Assembly: GCA_018105865.1 (NCBI GenBank)
Contig: CM030866.1
Coordinates: 3,338,851-3,402,850, forward strand
Length of the DNA stretch: 64,000 bases
Reading direction: 5' to 3'
Source: Metaphire vulgaris
Lineage: Eukaryota; Annelida; Clitellata; Crassiclitellata; Megascolecidae
Shown: positions 55,043 through 64,000 of the stretch, piece after piece
How positions within the stretch are numbered: the first letter of the stretch is position 1
Layout: the number at the start of each line of letters is the position of its first letter
The notes under the pieces: generated by a model
The model's input: the letters and a program-made list of their open reading frames with translations, nothing else
Told to the model about the DNA's origin: nothing
Database searches by the model: none
Translations under genes and position numbers: made by a program

Positions 55043-57682
55043 GAAACCTCGCATTCCAATGTTAGTCATTCTAAGTTCATTTGTAAGATCAGATCATCCG
55101 TTATTTATAGACAGTGTCTGTGTTATAATTAGGCACTAAATGATCTAGGGGGTTTCGCATCAGCTACCATTGGCGTAACCACGGGGGGTGAGGGACTGGA
55201 GTACCGGGCTCCCCTATTCGTGGGATTTGCCTTTATGGGGTGTAGTGTATTGGTGCTGTGATCTTTCTAAGTTATTCGCTTGATGGCTGCAGTATTGGCC
55301 GGTATAACGAAGATTGGACACACGTTTTGCGAAAGTTTCAGGGCTATTCACTAGATGGCGCCACAGATTGGAATTTGCTGCGGAATTTTTCGGCAAAGGG
55401 AGACAATGGAGAACATATTGGAGATTGACCTCGAGTGACCAAATTTTTAATGAAATGCAAAAAATCTATGACTTTCATCTGAACGTGTTTAAAGGTTTCG
55501 GTCTGGGGAAAAGCCATCCATACCAAAGGGAGGAGGGAAGAACGGAGGAAGAGAGGGATGGAGAGTGGGGGGGAGATGCAGGGGAGGAAGGGAGAGGTGC
55601 CCATGGATGAATCTAATCAATAGAATCCAAACTTATTGGAAAATTAGTAAAACAACAATGATGTTTTGGTTTAATCTAGTGATATAGTGCTGTATAAATC
55701 CACGAGATTTTACTTACGGTACTTATTTGATTCTAAGTTAGCAGTCACTATAACTAAGTGACGGTTGATTCTTTCAGATCTGCTATTGAGTCATTTTGTC
55801 AATTCAAAGATGGGACTTCTAAAACAACAACTCTATGCATGACGTTGGAGGTTGACTGAGCAGATTATTGGATTATACTCTTGATTTGAGATGCGGATTA
55901 TGCAGATCTTAACAGCAGGAAGCCATCTGCAAGACATTTGCCTCAAGGTCAGACAAATTACATATATCCTGATCTGTCTGTCTTTGTGCCTGTTTTTCTG
56001 CCTGTCTGTCTTTCTGTCTGTGTCTGTCTGTCTGTCTTATGGGTCAGTTGTTTTAAAACCCAACCCATCCACCCACCCATGGGCGCCCACAGAGATTTTT
56101 CCAGGTCACGGTTACGCCACATAAATTTTTCCAGGAGGGCAAAACGCATTTTAACACAATGGTCATGGTTAATATTTTAGCAACCTTGGTTTTCAAATTC
56201 CCATGTGAAATATTCACATTTGCATTTTCCAGGGGTTTAAGTGCCCCCTCCCTCTTGTCGTAACGTGCGGGCCCCATGGACCCACCCCACCCTAGGATAA
56301 ATTAATTGAAAATCAAGCACCAAAAGTGTGATCACCTTTTCTTTGTCGTCAACTTTTTTGAGCATCAGCAAAAAAACGTTTTTTTAAACCCCAGTGGGGC
56401 CCCTCAGGCCGCCAGGTGCCAGGGGCCTCACACTGGCAAAAGACGGGCCTGACCTAAGATCTAACAACTTTTATAGCTCCAATCGACAGTATATAATGGT
56501 AGAGATTAGAGAGGAACAAGATACTTGGCGCTATTAATTAATAAAACGGTAAAACCAGTGTTGCATGTTTTACATGAAGTGAGAGGTGAGGTTTTGCATT
56601 TAATTCACATTTGCACTTGCTATCTCACTTATCTGGACATGCTATTTATTTTCCTTGTGGTTGTTATTCCTTATTGGTCGTATGGTTATGATGTCGTTGT
56701 TGCTGTTGTTGTTTACATTTAATACCCATTTATTGTTGGTGAATTGTGCTGAAATTAGACATTTGTGATTGCCTGTCATGAACAGTCCTAATCTCAAATA
56801 TCTCTTGAGCAAAAACCTTCGAAATTGTCCAGCCTCAGCCTCTTGGCATGCATAGAGCTGACCTCACCGGTGGCGTATCCAGGGCTTCCGGAATAGGGGG
56901 CACTTCGACATTTTTCTACCAAAAGTCTTAGAGCTAAAAGAGGTCGTTGTCTCAAATGCTTTTAACTTTACTGTCTGGTGCGGGTTTTTTTTCGATCAAA
57001 TACTATCCCAAACTCCCCCCCCCCCCACTACTCATCGGTACTGGACGAATCTCACGGCCGGTCCCTATCCGAAGAACCCTCCCCCCGGTGGCTACGCGAA
57101 TGGGCCTCCTGCTTGTTGCTGTCACAGCAGATATGATGAATTCCTTGCTTGTATTAATCCGCTTCTATTCTTCTCCTCTGCTTATCATCCATCATCTCGA
57201 CGACTGCTTTGCACGGCATCGTCTAAGCCCGGATTTCTCCCGTGTAAATTGGACGTCCGTCTGGTGCGATCGGCGTCGGTTATCCCCGGTACTGCCGCGG
57301 ACGAATGCTTGAAGGACAGAATGAATGCTTGTGTGACTGGGGGCTTCTGACCGAACGAGCGTCTATACTGTATAGTTGACGGCGTTCTGTGAAAATGATT
57401 GCCATGCGAACGGTATCTTGCACGCCTTGGTGCTTGATCCGGGATGTATTATTTCCGGGGGAAAGAGCGACAGACAGGCAGACAGAAACAGAGGCAAGGA
57501 CAGTGAGAGAGACAGGAACAGGCAGACAGAGACATGCAGTGAGAGAGAGATAGACATAGATGGGCAGATAGGAAGAAAACGAGGGCCAGAGAGCGGAGAG
57601 AGACAAACAGACCGAAGGAAAGTGAGAAAGAGTGAAAGAGAGACAGATAGGCAGAATGACAGAGAGAAAGACATACAGGCGG

Positions 57683-57730
<48 letters not shown>

Positions 57731-58344
57731 ATCTGATCTTGAATATTAATAAGACCTTGAATGCATGATCAAAAAGTAATTAGTAGTTTGTAGTTTAGAA
57801 GCACATATAGGACTCCTTGTATATCCATTATCCATGATTCTCATTCATGTCCTTCATTTACGTTTGCTTTAGTTTAGTCTGTCTTCACGCCAGATAATTG
57901 CTGTCTTTGTTGTCTAGACTGTATTTCAAGAAGCCGTATTTTATTTCCAAGCATTTGCTTGTTCCTGGTGTAAGATTGTAAGATGACATGTTTCGTCACG
58001 GTTATAAGCTGTGTGGATGTTGAAGTACATGTAAGGAGTTTTTAGTGTTGATACTTGTTTTTACTGACAATAGTGGTGTTTAATTGCTTTATTGGTATGC
58101 TGAAACACAACACAGCTGCTGAGTTATACTACACATGTTATTGTTATCATAAAATAATATTATGCAGAGAGGCTGTCCAGTTTTTCTGATCACAGACAGT
58201 TAATTAATTAAACACGGTGCCTTATAAATAGTTTCAGATATTAGCAACAGCAAAATATTATGTCATAATGGAATAACAAGACATTAAGACCCGACCATAA
58301 TAACTTTCCTGTACTGAAATATTAGCATAGCATGCAGACAGTGT
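54501..58344. other. Intergenic DNA with CTGT and GA/GACA microsatellites and element fragments
   Basis: (CTGT)n at about 54928-55044 and 55972-56038; degraded (GACA)/(GAGA)n at about 57466-57660 ending in (GA)n to about 57726. Fragments of GGTGGCGTATCCAGGG and GGTGGCTACGCG ends lie at about 56869 and 57084; GGGCGCCCAC and GTTACGCCAC pieces at about 56083-56120. AAATCCACGAGATTTTACTT at about 55697 is the dispersed GTAA family. No convincing gene. Confidence 0.5.
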
Positions 58345-58519
58345 CAGTGGCGGCTCCAGGATTTGGCAGGTGGGGGGGGGGCGTTGGGGTGGCAACTTCT
58401 AATCAGGGGGCAACCATTTGTTGTTAGGTATGTAGTATTAAGTATAGGGTCCCAACAGAGGGGCCACTGGGGGGGCAGGCACACAATAGGGGCACGGGCC
58501 CCCTGTGGAGCCGCCACTG
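58345..58519. mobile_element. hAT-type miniature element, CAGTGGCGGCTCC family, reference copy
   Basis: TIRs CAGTGGCGGCTCCAGG and GTGGAGCCGCCACTG with a perfect 8-bp duplication, GACAGTGT (58337-58344 and 58520-58527). This 175-bp copy has no internal array and shows what the uninterrupted element looks like. Its middle, TATGTAGTATTAAGTATAGG, is the site where arrays sit in the copies at 24589 and 40069. Confidence 0.95.
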
Positions 58520-59006
58520 GACAGTGTACAATCTTTTAAAGTAATACAGTGACACACACATGCACACACATACATACACACACACGCAGGAGGATTGTTT
58601 GCTATAGACAATGTTGTCATTTGTATGTTAGAGAAACTAAATTTATTTTAAAATTTTTGTTCATTGGTGGGTGGATGATGCCAGTAGAGATTGATCGTTA
58701 TACTGTTTAACCCCTTAACCGTGTATTTAACTGTAACTCAATGTAAAATGGACGGATATATCCGGGATCCCCAGTTAAGGGGTTAAACAGACTAGGATTT
58801 TTTCCGTCCCACCGCTATTATGTCACTCGGATTGCCAACGTGATTGGCGCTTGCATTTCCGTCATTTCTTCGAGCAGTATTGGCCAACTGATGTCTTTCT
58901 ATGAAGTGCCTTCAACAACTTACTAATCTTCCTTGAATGATTGCTACCTATGTATGCATACTGTATATGTGGACAAATTTCATAGTTTTGATTTTCATCA
59001 TCACCT

Positions 59007-59208
<202 letters not shown>

Positions 59209-59329
59209 ATGTGTTTGCCGGGCGTAATGAGTTGCATTATTTAATCATTTTTTCGCCGTTGTTTGCCATTAATTGTCTTCTCGCCCCTCAGAACCCGCAA
59301 AATTGTAAGACACTGAAACAAAATAGCGC

Positions 59330-59945
59330 TACGCAAAAAGACAGGATTTGTGTCTCGACTCTCGAGTCAGCTTTCTTGGTTGTCTCGGGGGTGGTGGGGT
59401 GGTGTGCGTGGAGGGGGAGGGGTTGCTGCTGCTGCTGCTGCTTCCGATTCAGAATCGACGGGGGTACTAAGCCCCGCGCGGTATTTGACAGCGTTTCTGT
59501 CGTTTGATTCATGGAACCGTCTTTGGTCGGGGCTTGTTTTCAGCAAGATTAAAGCCAATCGGTCGCTTGAAAGGAAATCCATCCGATGGTCATCTCGGTG
59601 CAGATGCTACCGGCGGCGGGGGGAGGAGGGGAGGAGGGATAAGGGGAAGTGGTCGGGGTGGGGGTGGGGTGGGGAAGCGCAGCCGCACATAGGGGCAATC
59701 GTCTGCTGCTGCGTCGAGGACTCGGCGCGAATGGAATGACCGGATCTGGCGGCAGACGCGATGTGCCCTTAATTTAGACACGAGATTATTCGACGGCGGC
59801 GCTGTCCGTCCGAAAGCGACTGATTATGCGTCAACAAGCGACCGACGGAACCGGCGCTAAATAATTGCTCGTCGCCGCCGCCGCCGCCGCCGTCGTCGCA
59901 CGGGGCGAGGAGCTTTCCCCGCCGCCGTATCCGGCGCTAATCTAT
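59330..59945. other. CpG-rich region with (CCG)n, possible promoter or 5' exon
   Basis: High GC and CpG content with (GCT)n at about 59424-59442, G-rich stretches and (GCC)n at about 59873-59892. Frames of 60-130 codons overlap on both strands and carry no domain. CCGGCGCTAA occurs twice, about 80 bp apart. Confidence 0.35.
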
Positions 59946-59993
59946 ATAGTTGTTCCGAGAATTGGGTGGCAGTAGGTTGCTGTTGGGGAGAGA

Positions 59994-59994
59994 A

Positions 59995-60057
<63 letters not shown>
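59994..60057. repeat. (GACA)n microsatellite
   Basis: Uninterrupted GACA repeat. A related GA-rich tract resumes after the inserted element, so the two were once continuous. Confidence 0.95.
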
Positions 60058-60079
60058 AGAGATATACAGAGGCAGAGAC

Positions 60080-60270
60080 CACTAGCGTCGCCACGGGAGG
60101 GCAAATGGGGGCAAGTGCCCTCCCAACCTGCCCCAGACCACCTACCAGATTCGCGCAAATCTGGTGAGAAAGTTTTCTGTGAAGCTGTGAAGGAGGGCTG
60201 CGGTGGGTAAGGAATCTGACACGCTATCCCATTTTGCCCCCCCAACCAAAAATTCCTGGCGACGCCACTG
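60080..60270. mobile_element. hAT-like miniature element, CAGTGGCGTCGCC family
   Basis: Left end CACTAGCGTCGCCA and right end TGGCGACGCCACTG. Flanks GCAGAGAC and ATAGAGAC match at 6 of 8. It sits inside a GACA/GAGA repeat tract. Related to 41450-41661. Confidence 0.75.
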
Positions 60271-60294
60271 ATAGAGACGGACAGACAGGCAGGA

Positions 60295-60296
<2 letters not shown>

Positions 60297-60350
<54 letters not shown>
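60297..60350. repeat. (GA)n microsatellite
   Basis: Uninterrupted GA repeat. Confidence 0.95.
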
Positions 60351-60354
<4 letters not shown>

Positions 60355-61248
60355 GTCAGGAAGGAAGGAAGGGAGGATGGCAGGGTTGTCTCAGTTTGCA
60401 TGAAGGCGTTAAGATGGAGCCAGTGTGTCTGCTATCTCGATCCTATCCGGTTCATAGGACGGTTGAGGGTCAGGACAAGCCACAATTGGACATTCCTTGG
60501 ACGGCAGTCCTTCAATTTGTCAAATCTCCGGACAAGAAGGGATTGTAAGAAAACGACATTCGGTTATTGCTATATTCAATTACCTACCGTAGTATGCCTA
60601 CCCCACCTTGTCTTCTCGTCTCTTTTTGCCCCTCTCCTTTCTAATTCCCACCTCCATTGTTTGCTCTTTTTCTACTCGCTAGGGGCTGCCTCATCTCTCC
60701 TCCGTCCAGCTTTGTTGGTATTCTGCTTATTTTGTAGTTATTTGTGTCAAATAAGCAGCTTTCATGGTCTCTCTGGTAATGTAACTGCTTACTAGATAGC
60801 GTTGCTGAGGATATTTGGAATGAAAGGAGGGAGGGATGGATGAAGGGAGGGATGGGAGGTAGATGGAGTAAAATGACAAAAACATTAAATGGCCGTATAC
60901 TCATTACATTATTTACATTGATTTGATTACAACCTATTGTTGTAACTATATACTGTATGACAGACCGTATTCTAGTCATGCCTAACAGAAGCAGTTACAT
61001 TTCAAACTCTTTTAATGTCGAAGAACTGAAGATCAACTTGAAAACATATAAAGTTAGATGATGGCCGATGTAGATGGGGATGCTGATGAGACGTGACATT
61101 GCTTAATTTTCACTAGTTTAGCAATGTCTTGTCTTAAACCTGCAGCCAAAGCTACTCTCAAATTTACTGAGGGTTTTGCTAACTAACGCAAGTATGCTAG
61201 GTGAGTATATGGCTGCATATATTGAATATAAGTACACGTATATATTTT
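60351..61248. other. Intergenic DNA, no gene recognised
   Basis: Unique sequence with a few GGAGGGA repeats near 60826-60862. No domain-bearing frame. Confidence 0.4.
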
Positions 61249-61728
61249 GACCATTTGACGAAGAATAGATTTTTAAAAAGACTGTGTATCGTGTGGTTTG
61301 AAATGGCTCGCCCTTTCTGTGGCATTTCAAACTCCCTAGAATAAAATTGCGACAGAATATATTGACAATTCTAGAATGATTTGACCCAATGAAGATGGAA
61401 GCAAACGAAAATGTAGTTTTAATTTGCTTCATCACTCCTCTGAATTTTTGCATATAGCCAGCTTTAACAATAGTCCTTCCATAGGCTACCCATTTGTGGC
61501 ATTTCCAACGCTCTAGAATAAAATTGAGATGGAATATATTGATAATCCCGGAATGATTTGACGCATTAAAGATGGGGACACAAGAAAATGTGGTTTTAAT
61601 TCGTTTCAAACTACTCTGAATTTTTGCATATCTACTGTATAGTCTACTGTAGCAATAGTCCTTCCATAGACTAATGTCAAACAGGAAATCGATTTCATAA
61701 TATTTTTGTTGTCTATGCAACTGTAGTA
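61249..61728. repeat. Diverged relative of the satellite, truncated dimer
   Basis: Two units in tandem, in the same orientation as the main array. Landmarks: TTGACAATTCTAGAATG (about 61359), TTGATAATCCCGGAATG (about 61539), GAAAATGT(A/G)GTTTTAATT twice, and TAATATTTTTGTTGTCTATG at the end. The first unit lacks the segment between CATATAGCC and the next GGCATTTCC, so the landmarks are only about 180 bp apart. A minus-strand open frame across it mirrors the frames in the array and is not a gene. Confidence 0.85.
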
Positions 61729-62277
61729 ATCTCCCGCTGTTGATGTAGCGCGTCGATATTATGGTTCAGTCAACATCACCAACGAAACTCAAAACCAAAA
61801 AAAGATTTACGCTCTTCCATTTATTTGTCACGCCTGAAAAACACAGTCTACGTCAAAGCAATTTTTAAAATCCAAAAATATTCTGCACAAAACCAATTTC
61901 TCAAGCCAAACAAGAATGTACACCAAGCCAGTTTCACACACCAACTTTTAGTAAAACAAATTTAAACGTTTATATTTTCGCGGGCCAAATAAAATCAACC
62001 CGCGGGCCAAGACTGGCCCGCGGGCCTAGGTTTTGACACCCCTGCTATATATGGTTTAGTACAGGGCTACTCATGCCTATGCATGTCAGTAAAACTATCA
62101 TGCACTGTCTGATTTTGTTATTATCGTTTTTATTCATAATTATCGTTTTAAAATTAGTTTTTCCGCTATTACCGTTCTATCATTTTTATAGTTTATTCCC
62201 CATGATTATTGTTTAGGATTAAGTTGTGTGCAGTAATGGACATGTGACCATTGTCTCTAAATTAACCGCGTATCCGC
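61729..62277. other. Intergenic DNA with a hAT-like right terminus
   Basis: CCCGCGGGCC blocks followed by TTTTGACACCCCTG end at about 62043. Read in reverse this is the CAGGGGTGTCAAA type of terminus found on many animal hAT elements. I could not place the left end. Confidence 0.45.
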
Positions 62278-62463
62278 CAGTGTTTTCTTCCAGACTCCAG
62301 GCCGTGGGGTGGGGTGGGGTGGAATTGACTTGACTGCTTAATTAGAATTTGATAATTTGAAATTTAAAAGTTTTGTCAGTGCTGGGATTTTTTTTTGGGG
62401 GGGGGGCATTTGGGTGATTGGGCGGGGGAACGGTTCCCCCTATCAGGCCTGTATGAAGCACTG
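62278..62463. mobile_element. hAT-type miniature element, CAGTGTTTT family
   Basis: CAGTGTTTTCTTCCAGACTC on the left; CAGGCCTGTATGAAGCACTG on the right. Flanks GTATCCGC and ATATCCGC match at 7 of 8. Same family as 431-626. Confidence 0.8.
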
Positions 62464-63130
62464 ATATCCGCAATAATCGAGTTAGATATCTGTCGAGATT
62501 CTGCTGTTTAAAAGGTCCTATGCTTTGGTCGTATAGTGTATTTTCCATCGACAGTCGAATAGATGTCGCCCGATGCAGGACTGACGCACGGGGATTTCTC
62601 AGTCTGTTTATTTCTCGAATGATTGATACGAAAAGGAGCATTGGATGCAGAATTATTGGGAATAGGCGCCCTCCCCCTTCCCCGCCTCACCCCTGCCAAG
62701 GCTCCACGCTCGCTACCAGACAAAGACCGGCGAACTCTGTGTATGTATTGCATTGTATTCCATTATAGGACAACTTATATAGCGCTGTAACTTATAGTTA
62801 AATACCAAAATCAAAAGCGTTTTAACAACGCTGACATGTCAATGAAGGTCCGAAGGTGGCGATGTTGAAAAATAAAAGTCCACTCGGACGATAAAAAGAA
62901 CTCGCTGCCGTTTAGAAATCCGGTGCGAAGTTCTTTTAGAAGCGGTCCTTCGCAAGAAAACTGTAGCCACGATTGACAGGTCAACGAGGAACGGAAGATG
63001 ATGTTAATGGGCCGCAGGTTGGCAGCAGGAGTTCACACCGCACGGGGTAACATCCGACGGTGAAGTCCGAAGAAGCGGTCTTCCGCGAGAGAATAGTTCG
63101 TCGTCGAAATCGGCAAACAATCGCTGTGTG
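62464..63130. other. Intergenic DNA, mildly GC-rich in places
   Basis: AACTTATATAGCGCTG at about 62765-62780 is another dispersed motif copy. No supported gene. Confidence 0.4.
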
Positions 63131-63307
63131 GTGGTGGTGGTGGTGTGTGTGTGTGTATGTGTGTGTGTGTGTGTGTGGACAAGAGGGGGAGGGGAGGGGT
63201 ATAAAAAGGAGAGAACACCGTTTTGACCTTATCCGACGACCTTTTGTCCTTATCCGTTTGATGATACTTAGAAGCAGACAGACAGACAGACATGCATACA
63301 GATCTGG

Positions 63308-63360
<53 letters not shown>
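63131..63360. repeat. (GT)n and (TA)n microsatellites
   Basis: (GGT)/(GT)n at about 63131-63177, GACA at about 63277-63291 and (TA)n at about 63309-63360. Confidence 0.95.
63200..63208 (+). promoter_or_regulatory. TATA-box-like sequence
   Basis: TATAAAAAG sits after a G-rich stretch (GGGGGAGGGGAGGGG). It matches a core TATA element, but no gene is seen downstream within the window. Confidence 0.2.
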
Positions 63361-63364
<4 letters not shown>

Positions 63365-64000
63365 GTTGCAAATTTTGATTTTCAATTACTTTCAAATGGT
63401 TTCATATGAGCTTTTACTCACTTACTAGAAATATGCTCGCTTCGCTCGCAGTGCAGGACAATACTAATCCAATACCTATACCTATTACCCAATCATTGAA
63501 TTCATGCTTGAACAACATTTCAATGAAGTACATACGCCACCTAGCCAAGCTCTGCGCCACGTAATAATTAGGCCTATGTACTTTAAAATCACGCAACTGT
63601 GACCATTTGTGACGCTGTACACGTATTTTTTGTGTACGTTAAAATTGCGCAACTTCCTCAAACTACACATTATGACGTTGCAATGAACAATTGAACGTAC
63701 ACTTCGTCAAACGCTTCTTCGACTAAACCGTTTGGTTACCAATAGCAACGTCGTCTTCGAACATCGCCCACCAAGGCATCGCGACGTAAGGACTAAACAG
63801 TCTACCAATAGTTAACCAATCAGAACGCTTGAAGGTAACAGACAGAGAGACATACAGATAAGGATCTTAATATTATAGATTATGAATGTAATAATGTTTT
63901 TGTTTGAAGGCTCAGAAAAGTTTACAAATTATTAACATATGTTTTTCATATACTTGTCTAGCAGGTTTCTTAAATCCATAGATACTCTAGTAAATTTGAA
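63361..64000. other. Intergenic DNA to window end
   Basis: AT-rich with one TTAGGCCTATG motif near 63570. Short minus-strand frames have no domain. No gene. Confidence 0.4.

Noticed and set aside
55314..55610. 98-codon plus-strand frame
   Set aside because: The second half is purine-rich low complexity and the first half has no domain. An antisense frame is equally open.

Overview
This is animal genomic DNA, most likely from a marine invertebrate. It shows AT-rich intergenic sequence, single-exon or spliced genes with GC-rich coding segments, GT/AG splice signals, abundant microsatellites, tRNA-derived SINEs, a CR1-type LINE end and a dense swarm of short DNA transposons. I cannot place it more precisely from sequence alone; a mollusc, annelid, hemichordate or echinoderm source would all fit. 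No bacterial operons, rRNA, intact tRNA or CRISPR array were seen. There is one 100-N assembly gap at 11401-11500.

Genes. Four coding loci are supportable. (1) Two exons on the minus strand (9163-9253 and 8185-8351) encode the last part of a DEG/ENaC/ASIC-type sodium channel, including the second membrane helix. (2) An unrecognised, frame-broken GC-rich coding region lies on the minus strand at about 10292-11400, cut off by the gap. (3) A class A peptide-type GPCR lies at 28040-29083 on the plus strand. (4) A 378-residue Ser-rich, probably disordered protein lies at 47115-48251 on the plus strand, with a possible eIF4E-binding motif. These genes have no visible functional link to each other.

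Layout. 1-7.6 kb: AT-rich DNA full of short terminal-inverted-repeat (TIR) transposons, including an 889-bp hAT element that still carries a scrap of hAT transposase. 8.1-11.4 kb: the channel exons and the broken coding region. 11.5-24.6 kb: a satellite array of about 38 units of roughly 330-350 bp, partly organised in three-unit (about 1.03 kb) higher-order repeats. 24.6-27.3 kb: transposon pieces, a LINE reverse-transcriptase end and a GC-rich patch. 27.3-29.1 kb: a pogo-like element abutting the GPCR. 29-46 kb: microsatellites, SINEs and hAT-type miniature elements, plus a second three-unit tandem array at 40.2-41.1 kb. 47-48.7 kb: the Ser-rich gene with its 3' UTR. 49-64 kb: more miniature elements and simple repeats, plus a diverged relative of the satellite at 61.2-61.7 kb.

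The most interesting structure is the relation between the satellite arrays and one hAT-like family (TIR CAGTGGCGGCTCCAG). The 13-kb array ends at a unit boundary directly against the 3' half of such an element. The 40-kb array begins at the same unit phase directly after the 5' half of another. The two array units are diverged but collinear relatives. This suggests a transposon family that carries, and has spread, an internal tandem-repeat cassette able to grow into satellite DNA. The missing left border of the big array lies in the assembly gap.
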